Positions 11,575-21,959 of a DNA stretch of 64,000 nt are shown here, one piece after another (positions within the stretch are counted from its first letter, which is position 1; each line of letters starts with the position of its first letter). The notes beneath the pieces are model-generated. The model was not told where the DNA came from and made no database searches. It saw only the letters and a list, made by a program, of their open reading frames with translations. The stretch spans positions 2,170,001-2,234,000 of the forward strand of contig JAOVFP010000014.1 in assembly GCA_025738555.1 (NCBI GenBank), in the 5' to 3' direction. Both the position numbers and the translations under genes were made by a program. This DNA is from Cyathus striatus (Eukaryota; Basidiomycota; Agaricomycetes; Agaricales; Nidulariaceae).

Positions 11575-11836
11575 CGATTTCTCAGTATATTCCCAGTGGA
11601 CTCTCTGAGATACCTCTCAGTATAACCTCATTGGACTCTCTGAGAGTCTCACTAATGGGAATTTAGTGAGAGTTTACTGAGATACAAAATTGTATGTAAT
11701 CTCACTGGACTCTCAGTAAATTCTCACTGGACTCTCTCCAGACTCTCAATACTCTCACTAAAATTAATGCTAATTCTCACCAGAGTCTCTGAGACTCTCA
11801 CTGGACTCTCACTGGACTCCAGTGAGACTGTGGGTC
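11575..11836. repeat. Subterminal array of M1, GAG side
   Basis: Degenerate CTCTCAGTGGA / ACTCTCACTGG units, largely 11 bp apart, in both orientations, leading into the terminus CAGTGTAATGACCTC. It is shorter and more diverged than the CAG-side array at 4175-4700. Confidence 0.75.
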
Positions 11837-11858
11837 AGTGTAATGACCTCCTTTCTAC

Positions 11859-12469
11859 TTGGTCCTTCAGTTGTGGGCACTAAGAACAATATGTAATATA
11901 TTAAACTCTAGAGAATAAAAACTTACTGGTAGCAAATGTTTTGCCATCCAACAATCCTATGACTCTGATTTGTCTTTCCAGTTTGAACATGAAAGTCCAC
12001 AGTCTAGTAAAAGTATGAGTAAGTATCAATTACTTTGTGGGAATGCATGGGACTTACATCTGCTTCATTAATCCAATGCCTGTTGGCTCTCCTAGCATCA
12101 TTTCCCTGTCTGCAGTGATGAATGCTCAATAGCATAGCCACTCTCCAACATCCACCCCATCACACCATGACTTGGTCACTGACCTAAAATTATTGAAGTC
12201 CATGTCTAAAGAAAAAATAATATATACACTGTTTTGCTATGAGGAGCTTTCATGTGTAGGCCATATGTGTTTGTAAATCTTTATAATGTTCTCAAAATAA
12301 CTAAGTGTCCTCATTTTTTGATAATAATATACAGTTCTGTTCCCTTCTGATTCTTGTCTACCATCCTGTCTGAAATTGAATGACCTACCACAAATGAAGC
12401 CTCTGCTTATTATATTCAGTTCCCACTCACTGCTTCCCACCCTTCTCAAAAATTCCATGGTATTTCCTT
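11859..12469 (-). pseudogene. Unidentified intron-bearing gene fragment
   Basis: Minus-strand sequence with gene-like structure. One open stretch is MEFLRRVGSSEWELNIIS... (12458-12237). Further down is a candidate exon HHCRQGNDARRANRHWINEAD followed by GTAAGT, a short intron ending TTTTACTAG, then TVDFHVQTGKTNQSHRIVGW and another GTAAGT. The fragment is bounded by M1 on one side and S1 on the other, so both appear to have landed in the same gene. I do not recognise the product. Confidence 0.35.
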
Positions 12470-12689
12470 CATTAAATCAGTAATTTACACTCCCCCAAGA
12501 GGTCTGTACAGATCTGTATGGATCTGCACAGATCCGTACAGACCCGTACAGACCTGTATAGATACCATACAGAATTTATATAGTAGCTACTATTATTATT
12601 AGAGGTGATTATTCTATATGGATTCTGTGTGGATTTATGTGCTGCCTTGTCACACATGTCAAGTGTAACCCTAGGTGAAAAGTGTCACA

Positions 12690-12968
12690 CTATACAAAAT
12701 CCATGATACACTCAATATATAGTATCATTCTCAATGCATAGTATCACACTTAATGCATAGTATTATGCTTAATGTATAGTGTCACACTCAACACTTAGTG
12801 TCACGCTTAATGCAGAGCGTCACACTCATCACTTAGTGTTATGCTTAATGTATAGTGTTATGTTTAATGTATAGTGTCACACTTAATACATAGTGTCACG
12901 CTTAATGCATAGTGTCACACTCAACGCTTAGTGTCACACTTAATGCATAGTGTCATGTTTAATGTATA
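12690..12968. repeat. 19-bp satellite, first block of S1
   Basis: Tandem units of AGTGTCACACTCAACGCTT (19 bp) with TTAATGCATAGTGTCA variants. The array resumes at 15231-15545 after the nested insertion. Confidence 0.9.
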
Positions 12969-15230
12969 AAAAATAGGGCTGGCAAGCGGCAGGGCCCACT
13001 ACCTTCTCATTTAACAGACATTTACCATTAGAAATAATATTCATCATAGAAGAAATTGGATTAAGAAAGAATAGGTAGGTGCATGGGGTGTAGTGTCTTT
13101 TCATTGGATGTGCTTGTATGAACTTGTTCTAAACCTGTGTAATCCCCTTTCTTCCTAGTGTATGACGTACCCGTGCGCTTTCTTTGCCTTCTCAGTTTCA
13201 ACGGGAGCGTAGTCGCCCTTGCAAGGTTTGATGAAGTGTTTAGTGCGAAGTTTGTGGGCTCGTTGGAGGAAAGGGTTAAGCAGGCATTGGAGACTGAGGG
13301 ATGGCAGGGGGTAGTTGCATATTGGAAGTTGTGGTCAGCAATGATGATATGTAAGCTGCTGTATGCCCTTCTCAATGGTATTGCTAGCTAACTCACGACT
13401 CTAGAGTCCATTGGTAGTATGAATGACACCCAAGATAGTTTTCACACAGGAAGATGCCTTATTTGTCCGACAAGCAAGGTGGCATGTATTGCGTATGGTG
13501 GTGTAGCACTGTGCACACGTGGGATGAGAGTATGGTTTGGAATGCAGGACTCAGAGTGGTGTAGGTATGGGGATACCATCTCGAGGCTGACTCGACATCC
13601 TTTTGGTAATATAGCGACGTTGTAATTGTATAACAGAATAAAGAGAAACATTATCATTCATTGCTGTAATATACATTTTGTACTTGACCTATATCTCGCA
13701 CGCCGAATCCTGCAAGACAATCCTCAACCCTACGCATCCTTCTCCCAATATGTACAATCAATATCGATGACGATGTTGGTAAGTGTGAACAAGCACAGAT
13801 GGAGGAGGGTAGAGAAAAGGAAACTAACATACATTCTTAGCGTGAATCACTAACTTAAAAATATTCCACTCTTGTAATTCGCATCTAGCATGCTATATGT
13901 AGTATGCCAATGTGTCACTAACAAGAGAAGGTTTGCTGCAACGACCCGACAATTACCTCATGATCGTCAAGGTATGTGATTTTAGTACATGGCAAAACTG
14001 GGCCAGCAATTTTCGTGTCATTATTGACTATTCACATTGCATTAGTTACCTTGCTTGGCAAGGTCTTTCGCCCGCGATAATTGAGGGCCGTTTTCATATT
14101 GCGTGACGTTATGCGTGATATGTTACATTAGTTTCGTAATTTGGCTTTCGTATTTGGCTCATGACCGGTGTCTGTGGTGTCTGTTAATGCGCGTCGCCAT
14201 TTTCTCCTGCACCCTTCTGAGACGTGTGTTTAACAGTCTGCATGATTCTATTTATTATAAATGGGTGTTTAAATTTGATTGGTGGTTGGATTATTTTACA
14301 ACTAATATATGACATGAAAACTCTGACAAGTACTATTTTTAATGACTTCTTGAACTTGTATAGTTCGATAGTAAGTTTGTCATGTATTCCACCATGCCCT
14401 TGTTTGCAAGGCAAGCTGTTCAAGTCGATCATCCTCGGCAAGAAGTTCTGCATCGTCAAAACTTTCGGAATCCCCTTCGTTCATACTATCTGGATTTTAA
14501 AAACCGCCTCACGCTTTGCTTACTACAATATTTTTGCATAATTTCGCCAGGTATGTTTTTGATATCATGGAGAACTTGTCGATTATCAAGTACATGTACG
14601 GCTTCCAAATTCTTGTAATTTTTGTTTTGTTTTGCCTGTGACTGGTTGTGAGCATTGTTTCACTGGTATTTTTGCAATGTTGTGGGTCGTCTTGCCATTT
14701 ATGAGTGACGCTGAAAATCCTTAACAACAAAACCAAGTACTAGTACCGCCACCCAACAAAAAATTAGACACCCACACAACAATCAATGGCTTACCTCGCC
14801 TTCAACTTTAATTGCAACTCTCAATTCAAATATAATTATTTACATTATTTAATATCGATGTATATGTATCATTATGTATCACTTGCGATTGATTATTTCC
14901 CAAGCAAGGTTCTTGCCGACGCAGGCGGCGATTCCTGAGTATTAATATTACTATTAATATGAGGAACTGACCTTGGACTTTGTTTGTTGCGAGAGAAGTG
15001 GAAGGTAGTTAGTACTTGGTAAGTAAACTGAATAAGAGAAAATCAATATTCACAATCGCCCTCTGTCACAGAATGTCACAAGTGATCAATTGACCAACCA
15101 ATCACGGAGCGTGAACGGGCTTCTACCAATCATATTGCCAGAAAGTGAGATCCCGACCGCGATCCACAAATTGACTTATAGGGTAATCCAGAGGTCCCCA
15201 ATACCCAACTACCTTAAAAGGTAGTGGGAA
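12969..15230. mobile_element. 2.26-kb insertion inside the S1 satellite
   Basis: The 19-bp satellite breaks at ...AATGTATA and resumes at TAGTGTGACAC, giving a possible TA or ATA target duplication. Near the two ends are inverted copies of CCCACTACCTT (12995-13005 and 15218-15228). The right end also forms a short hairpin ACTACCTT-AA-AAGGTAGT. The interior is not CG-depleted and resembles single-copy sequence, with open stretches such as 13158-13391 (plus) but no protein family I recognise. It could be a captured host segment in a TIR or Helitron-like vehicle; the termini are not resolved. Confidence 0.5.
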
Positions 15231-15545
15231 TAGTGTGACACTCAACACTTAGTGTCACGCTTAGTCACACTCAATGCTTAGTGTCACACTCAATGCATAG
15301 TGTCATGTTTAATGTATAGTGTCACACTCAATGTTTAGTGTCACACTCAACACTTAGTGTCACACTCAATACTTAGTGTCACACTCAACACTTAGTGTCA
15401 CACTTAATGCATAGTGTCACAATTAATGCATAGTGTCACATTTAATGTATAGTGTCACACTCAACACCTAGTGTCACGCTGTGTCACACTCAACACCTAG
15501 TATTACACTCAACACCTAGTGTCATGCTTAATGCAGAGTGTCACA
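15231..15545. repeat. 19-bp satellite, second block of S1
   Basis: Continuation of the AGTGTCACACTCAACACTT array after the insertion, ending at GCAGAGTGTCACATGCAAGG, where the 11-bp array of the GAG side begins. Confidence 0.9.
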
Positions 15546-15769
15546 TGCAAGGAAATAAGTATAATAAAATTCTGTACAGAATTTTCAGGTCTGTAATGCG
15601 GAATTCCGAGGAATTCTGCATAATCTGTACTGAATTTTTGGAATCTGTGCAGAATCTGTACAGACCCAAAAAAACCTCTGCCAAAATGAAAAGATCTGTG
15701 CAGATTCTGCATGGATTCTGCATGGATCCATATAGAATACATGGCTAAGTGTAAAGAGCTCCATTAAAT

Positions 15770-17139
15770 GCTTGTCTTCAACATTTCCCATGCATTTTAG
15801 TGTTGCCTGCTATCACTTATAATGTCCCCATGCTTCATCAATTCATTGTTCCCTGCCCCCCGCTTTCATTTTCCCACACACATATTATTTATTTATTGGA
15901 CTTTCCCTTAAGTTTACAGTCATTCAACAGTACCTATACTTCATAAATTATAGTTGTAAGATTTATTGTACAAAAGTTTAAATTATTCTACAGTCCAAAT
16001 TTGAATTATTTCGCATCTTCATAAAATTACCTATACATATAGCACCTAAGGTACAGTCTACTATATAAAGAAGAATATATAGAAGATGTTACAAAAAGAT
16101 TCAGGAGAAAACAGTAAATATTGAGTGAAGAAATGTGAAATTACTTGCTCACTGTTGAGCATGATAATGAGGAAGGGCACCCATCAACACATCAACCATC
16201 AATATGTGTGGTGGCCTTGAGGAAGTGAGTTTGATGGCATTGATGGATGTCAATAACAGCAATTGCAAACATGGACAAAGGTGAGAAGATGCATGGGAAA
16301 TTTGGAACAAGGTGAGAACATGGAAGGAAATGGCAGGTGGAGCAGTGGGACAGAGGGGAGATATGAGAGCAGTGTAGAGTACAAGAATGTATTAAAAATG
16401 CATCACTATGGACTCATTTTTTTTTGTTACTTGAATCCCAGATTGTCACTCAACTGCAACTCAAACATTACTTGATTTCACTTGAAAGAAATCCAATGTC
16501 ACTCAAAAGCTCACTCAAAGGCTCACTTGAAAAATCACTCAAATTTAAATAAGTGAAATGAATGTCACTTGAAAATCACTTGAATTTAATAAGCAAGGAA
16601 AATGTCACTTGAAACATCACTTGAATAAAATAAGCAAAGAAATGTCACTTGAAATGTCACTTGATTGCAACTTGAATGCAACTCAATTATAACTTGATTT
16701 CACTCAAAGAAAATGTACCTCAACTGGAATTCTTGTAAGCCCATGACACTCATACACTGCACATCAGATCAAGGGGGTGGTATGAGGCAGTTCTGGGGTG
16801 TGCCAAGTTGTGTTAATATATTTAAGTTCAATGTATAAATGAACCAACATTTCTGAAAGGCAATGGCTGTTGACTTTGATTGGTTGATTGATATTGATAC
16901 ACTAGTAAATGTAATATGATGGACCTTAATTTTATAATTCTTAAAGTCTTGACTTCAAGAACCCAGTACAGAACACATTGAGAAAGGAAACAGTGGGGAG
17001 GGGCTGAGTTCTCGCATCGCCTCCCATAATTAAACAAGGGATGAAACAAAACTATTAAAACATATAAAACTCCATGTTAGTACTGGTTTTAAAATACTTT
17101 AAACAAATACATACCACTTTCATTCAAAAAATACCAAAG
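15770..17139. other. Low-copy stretch without a recognised gene
   Basis: Between S1 and the solo LTR. It holds only short open frames and the TCACTTGAA array at 16432-16725 described separately. Confidence 0.4.
16432..16725. repeat. Orphan array with 11-bp spacing (TCACTTGAA)
   Basis: TCACTTGAA / ACTCAA words recur, many exactly 11 bp apart (ACTTGAATGCA, ACTCAATTATA, ACTTGATTTCA). It resembles the subterminal arrays of the other elements but no matching terminus or 8-bp duplication was found around it. Probably a decayed member with a fifth array sequence. Confidence 0.6.
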
Positions 17140-17906
17140 TGTTATGTACTGATTCCCTTCCTACTGGGAGATGAATGCAAAGACACCTGGAGGGCATCTG
17201 AGAACTGTAATGGAAACCTGAAGTGAGTACAGGTACGAAAATGTAGAGCAGGAGTGTGGGAAAGAACCATGGCTTCAGCTTATGTGCTGCGCCACCTGGA
17301 TTTCCTCAGGGAATGGTTAGTATTTCAAGGAAGACAATATAAGACAAAAGGAAACATTCCAGAGTATAAGATGAGGCTTTGCCACTACACTAAGTAGTGG
17401 GGGAGAAACCTGAAGGAAAACCCAGAGCAGGTTTTGGAACTTAAGTGTAGGAAGAAGTGTATGAAGTTGATATGAATACTAAAGACTACCTAGTACATCT
17501 GGAAGACTATATATACTAAGTAGGAACCTTTAGGTACAAATGTAGAAGTATGATACCAAGAGCAAGTCAAAGGGATAGGTAGAATATAAAGGCTGGGCAA
17601 AGCGGAGTAGGGGTGCAAATGACATGTTCAGAATGAAGATTAAGAAACTAAACTACAAAGGCCATAATGAAACATACAGGTAGAAATGGAAGAGAGGAGT
17701 AATAAAATGATGACACAGTGAGGTTGTCATAAAAGAAACTATGTATCCAAGATACCTGATAGAAAACCCGACGGGTTCCAGGTATGTTCCTGGGTGGGAA
17801 CATCAGGAAGTGTAAACCTGTAGCAGGTATGTTCCAGGAACAGACTGGGTACATTCAACAGTCATGTGGGAACATCGGCACAATGTATCCAGACACAGAT
17901 ATAACA
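17140..17906 (-). mobile_element. Solo LTR of the R3 gypsy family
   Basis: A 767-bp LTR starting TGTTATGTACTG and ending GATATAACA, flanked by a perfect 5-bp duplication CAAAG (17135-17139 and 17907-17911). It is homologous in inverse orientation to the LTRs of R3 (61718-62492), including the GCTGAAGCCATGG block and the TACTTAGTATA region. There is no internal sequence, so it is the product of LTR-LTR recombination. Confidence 0.9.
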
Positions 17907-17911
17907 CAAAG

Positions 17912-18790
17912 TCATTTAGCACTTGCTAGCACCAGACAGATCCCCATATTCTTTATGATGAGCCCTCAGAATAACAGACCAACCAGAAATGTGCACAGAG
18001 TTGAGAACAGAACCTAGAACCCTAGAAAAGACTCAGAACATGAGAACTCAGGTTGAGCTATGCAAACCATGCACTAGCTAAACACAAAACCAAGACCAAT
18101 AGAACACATGCATACTACATGCAGACAAGGAGAAAGAGTACCACTTGTGTAGGTCAAATGAGACCAGAGCAAGAGCATGAGAGCAGTGTAATGATGGCAT
18201 GCTGTCAAGCTAAGTGAAGATGCATCATGCATCATTGCCACAACTTCTGAATTAGGAAGGTGCTGATGGAAGTGCCTGTATGCATGTGTACTGTTGCAAT
18301 AGCACAATAGATAAGGAATCTGGTAGCACCATATGATTGGCTGCACACACATGGGCCAGTGCTCCATGCTGACTCACCATGAACCTAGAACTAATCTACC
18401 ATATGGGTAGGAAAGTACCATAGATAGAAAAACTGTAAAATAAGAATTTAGTAAAAGTATATAGATGAGCAAGGGGGAAAGAAAACAGCAGGAACTGTAC
18501 AGGCATTCTTCCCCTCCACAGACAGGGTGGTATATCAGACAGAAGTACCAGAAATCATATATAGTTTTGACATACTGAATTGAATTGCACTTGTCCTGTT
18601 GAGTTGTACTCAATCTGAATTAAAGCCTGACAGCTAAAATTAAAATTGTTGAAGTCCCACCATGCTTTAAAATTAGAATGATCATATTCTAAATTTAGTT
18701 AGACTTTGAAAGAATTGAAATTCACATGCCCTTGAACTTACAAAATATTTGTGCACAGGAAACTTAGAATATAAATTACCGGAACAATGA
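17912..18790 (-). repeat. Dispersed repeat W, copy 1
   Basis: Clearly similar over most of its length, by eye, to the reverse complement of 31540-32245. Shared landmarks are CCAATCATATGGTGCTACCA, GTGATGCATGATGCATCTTC and AATTTATATTCTAAGTTTCC. It is non-coding and of unknown class, possibly an LTR or internal untranslated part of a retroelement. Confidence 0.6.
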
Positions 18791-19575
18791 TCTTTTTTTA
18801 AAAAAAAAAATATAGCATATAATCTTATAGTCACTGACTGAGCTGTATTATTGTTACCAGTTTCTATTGGTTTCTATAAGAAAAGAGGCACATACAAATT
18901 ACACAAGGTCTTGTCAACCGAGTGATGTGATGACATGCTTCTGTCACATCAGTGTCACATCATGAAGCATGCACATGCCACTACCTCATCGATTTAATGA
19001 TTTATTTGGGATTTATTGAGAAGTTAGGTTCTAGTTAGCCTCAATGTACTCCCTAGCACACAAGTACAGAGATATTGTGTTTATTCTAATACAAGAAAAT
19101 GTCTATAAAATAAATTTGTATGATGTACATATAATATTTGTTCAGCTATATCAAATCAAGGGTTCTAGAGCCACAACTACAGCATGCTTTTAAGTTAAAT
19201 TATTTGTTTCACAATAAAGAAGTGATGTACTGAACATTTTCAAATACAGTACTCTACAGGAGGCTTATAGAAGTCATTTATATGACTTCTATTCTAAGAA
19301 TGTCTATGTTTATCCAGTATTATACCAAAATACATGTCAGTAAATCATACATTGAAAATATTGCTCAGCTCAAGGGCTCAAGCTTTGGCTGGGCTGGCTA
19401 AAGTGAGAGCCACTCAAAATTTAGCTGCAGCAGATTTAGAGGCTTGGCTCAGCTAATTTTCAGCTGGTTTATCCAGCTAGCAGCTTTGAGCTGAGCCTGC
19501 GGCAACACTATAAGAAACTCACCTCAGTACTGTGAACAACAGCTGAGGTGTACTAGCTAAAGTACAAGCTTTGAG
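18791..19575. other. AT-rich stretch, nothing recognised
   Basis: Short poly-T and poly-A runs near 18800, no supported gene, and a GCTCAGCT/TTGGCTGGGC-rich stretch near 19370-19500. Confidence 0.35.
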
Positions 19576-19690
19576 GGGTGTCAGCCAAATTTATCATTTA
19601 ACAGCAGTGTTAAATAATATGAGATATCATATAAGGCCTATGTTATATGAGTGAGGTATATATTGTCTGTAGTATACAGGTTACTCATAT
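19576..19690. mobile_element. Orphan T-type transposon terminus
   Basis: GAGGGGTGTCAGCCAAATTT at about 19579 matches the left end of element T (51856, GAGGGGTGTCAGCCAATTTG) over its first 16 bases and again nearby. No partner end with TTGGCTGACAC was found in the flank, so this is a truncated copy. Confidence 0.5.
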
Positions 19691-20745
19691 AAACTCATTA
19701 CTTCTTGTATTCTATTGCCATTGTAATACTAGTATGTGTACTCATTAGTACTCATTACTTTATAATTCCCATTGTTATTGTAATACTAGTGTGTGTACTC
19801 ATAAGCACTTATAACTGTATGATTTCTATTGCTATTGTAATACTAGCATATTGTTACATCTGTGTCCAGAATTCACTATTCCGCACTATCCTGACATTCC
19901 TGCACTTCCTGCACTTCTGCATTGGCTGCATTTCTGACCAATCATCAGACACATCATCATGATTTATCACTCACTCACTTGTGCTCATTCACTATGTTAA
20001 TATTTCATATTACTCCTCTATTTCAACCCCTATCTGTTTTACTATATTGCATACAGCTTTTCCTTCCATTCTTCAGCCACTACTCCACTATGGTGGCTGA
20101 CTCCATGTTTACCTATCCCTAGTTATACCCTTATACTTCACTCAAAGTAAACTACTCCATTAGTTACTTAGTATTTAAGACTTCATTTTTGTAAAGTAAC
20201 TTCAGTTTTCATATCAACTATGATTATGAATATACCACTATACTCCATCCACCTGTGTCTAAGGTTTTGTCCTTAGTTTTGGGTCTCTATTCTGACCTTT
20301 CCCTATTTCGACCTTTCCCTATTCTGACCTTTCTCTATTCTGACCTTCTCCTATTTCAACCTTGCTCCTATCTTGAGCTTGTCCCTACCTTGACCTTGAA
20401 ATATGAACCACCAAGAATCACAAGGGGCACAGCACACAAGCTGAAGCCAAGGTTCACTTCCACACTTTTTGAGTTCTCTGCTTCTGACCTCAAGCTTATG
20501 TAATCCTACAAGTAGTTCCCTCTATGCTAAGCCCAGTGCCTCTCCCTATCATCCCTCCGAGTGGTATGGTACATAACACATATGTACTCATTAGTACTCA
20601 TTACTTTATAATTCCCATTGTTATTGTAATACTAGTATATGTACTCATAAATACTCATTACTTTATGATTCCTATTGTTGTTGTAATCCTAGTATGTGTA
20701 CTGATAAGTACTTATTACTTTATATTTTCTATTATTACTGTAATG
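19690..20745. repeat. Tandem repeat (GTACTCATTAGTACTCATTACTTTAT type)
   Basis: Units of roughly 60-65 bp with ATTGTTATTGTAATACTAGT and GTACTCATTACTTTA lie at 19690-19851 and 20579-20745, split by a solo LTR. A further copy resumes at 31338-31415, to the right of X2. The solo LTR and X2 therefore both inserted into one array. Confidence 0.75.
19852..20578 (+). mobile_element. Solo LTR of a second gypsy family
   Basis: A 727-bp LTR from TGTTACATCTGTGTCC to GGTACATAACA with a perfect 5-bp duplication CATAT (19847-19851 and 20579-20583). It shares the first 16 bases and the ACAAGCTGAAGCCAAGGTTC block with R3 LTRs but is otherwise distinct. Confidence 0.85.
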
Positions 20746-20774
20746 CTTCATATCTGTATATTTCACTCCTCCAC

Positions 20775-20985
20775 GAGATCAGGTGGACTCTGGGTAGAGT
20801 TCAAGACTCCAGGTGGACTCCAAGTGGACTCCAAGTGGACTCCAAGTGGACTCCAGGTGGACTCCAGGTGGACTCTACCTGGACTCCACCTGAACTCTAC
20901 CTGGACTCCACCTGGACTCTACCTGGACTCCACCTGGACTCTACCTGAACTCCACCTGGACTCTACCTGGACTCCACTGAACTCA
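20775..20985. repeat. 11-bp array of X2, CTG side
   Basis: Units of ACTCCACCTGG / ACTCTACCTGG, 11 bp each. It is the short-side counterpart of X1 1655-1860. Confidence 0.85.
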
Positions 20986-21007
20986 AGTGCCTAAGCTGTA
21001 TGTAGAC

Positions 21008-21205
21008 TCAAGTGTGACATGTTGAAAAATGTTGGAAAAGCGTGACATGTGTGACAAGCGTGGGAAAAGTGTGACATGTTCGAAAAGTGTGGCAAGTGTG
21101 ATGATTGTGATATGTGACATTTTTTCGAACATGTCACACTTTTCCCACGCTTGTCACACATGTCACGCTTTTTCCAACATTTTTCAACATGTCACACTTG
21201 AGTCT
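21008..21205. repeat. Central hairpin of X2
   Basis: Arms of about 79 bp, nearly perfect, around a loop of about 33 bp that includes GTGTGGCAAGTGTGATGATTG. The sequence is nearly the same as in the X1 hairpin. The arms contain TTCGAACATGTCACAC and CCCACGCTTGTCACAC. Confidence 0.85.
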
Positions 21206-21454
21206 AGATACAGCTTATACACTTGAGTTCAGTGGAGTCCAGGTAGAGTCCAGGTAGAGTTCAGGTGGAGTCCAGGTAGAGTTCAGGTGGAGTCCAGGTA
21301 GAGTCCAGGTGGAGTCCAGGTAGAGTCTAGGTAGAGTAAGGACTCTACATAGACTCTACATGGACCACCTGGACTACTGAACTCAAGTGCCTGAGTTTAA
21401 GCAACTGGACTCTACCTGGACTCTACCTAGACTCTACGAGCTCTTTACGCTCCC

Positions 21455-21790
21455 CCCCCCCTTTCATGTGAATTTCACGTGAATTTCATGTGAATAGGTG
21501 AATTTCATGTGAAGTTCACATGAAATTCACATGAACTTTTGGTCCATTATTTTTTCGATTTTTGGCTGAGAATACCGCAAATTATTTCACTTGAATTTCA
21601 CATGAATTTCACATGAATTTCACATGAATTTCACATGAATTTCACACGAACTTCACATAAATCAGATGAATTACATGAATTTCAGGTGAAAGATTCATGT
21701 GAAATTCATGTGAACTTTCACATTCCAGATTCACTTTCACTCTCAACGTGTGTGAGATTCATGTGAGTTTCAGGTGAAATTCACATAGGA
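21455..21790. repeat. 11-bp subterminal array of M2, GAG side
   Basis: CACATGAATTT and its near-palindromic reverse TTCATGTGAA, mostly 11 bp apart; a regular run lies at about 21596-21650. Interrupted by TTTTTGGTCCATTATTTT near 21540. Confidence 0.9.
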
Positions 21791-21841
21791 TGTGAATGGA
21801 ATGTTACTCTTACTATATATAGTATAGTGTAATAAAAAAGA

Positions 21842-21935
21842 AAGCGTTCACGTCAGTGTTCGAACGCAGCACCTCGTAAAACCGGAAGGTATTTTCCCAC
21901 GATTAGGTGATTTAACCACTAGGCCATAGAACCTT
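21842..21935 (-). tRNA. tRNA-like sequence (degenerate)
   Basis: On the minus strand, GGTTCTATGGCCTAGTGG is a good box A/D-arm match, followed by a 40-50 base middle and GCGTTCGAACAC resembling box B. The acceptor and T stems do not pair convincingly, so it is probably a tRNA pseudogene or a pol III promoter derived from a tRNA. It sits inside M2 between the array and the leader. Confidence 0.35.
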
Positions 21936-21959
21936 ACAATATGAAAGTACTATATACTA

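Larger units (their letters stand above)
4152..11850 (-). mobile_element. Autonomous CxC5/CxC6 DNA transposon M1
   Basis: A 7,699-bp element flanked by a perfect 8-bp duplication CTTTCTAC (4144-4151 and 11851-11858). The left end is CAGTATATTGCACTCTCCC. The right end, read inward, is GAGGTCATTACACTGACCC. The two termini align as imperfect inverted repeats over about 28 bp. Inside each lies an 11-bp-period array of ACTCTCACTGT-type units. The single minus-strand gene (4855-9854) encodes a CxC5/CxC6 protein with transposase features. A CpG-richer leader (10030-11570) separates the gene from the GAG end. M2 has the same order: GAG end, array, leader, gene, array, CAG end. Confidence 0.85.
12478..15761. 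mobile_element. Non-autonomous satellite-bearing DNA transposon S1
   Basis: Flanked by a perfect 8-bp duplication CATTAAAT (12470-12477 and 15762-15769). The left end is CAGTAATTTACACTCCCCC. The right end, read inward, is GAGCTCTTTACACTTAGCC. Inside each end is an array of 11-bp TCTGTACAGAT-type units (about 12500-12580 and 15570-15740). The middle is a 19-bp satellite. A foreign 2.26-kb insertion splits the satellite (12969-15230). The termini match those of M2 at 13/14 (GAG end) and 12/14 (CAG end), so M2-type transposase is the likely mobiliser. The same element occurs at 34187-35319 and 46235-47456. Confidence 0.85.

Noticed and set aside
12969..15230. Helitron call
   Set aside because: The right-end hairpin is suggestive, but the CTRRT terminus, TC start and Rep/helicase motifs are not seen.
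15452..15791. Tyr/Arg/Cys-rich frames in S elements
   Set aside because: Array translations (TCTGTACAGAT units) in several phases and in all three S copies.
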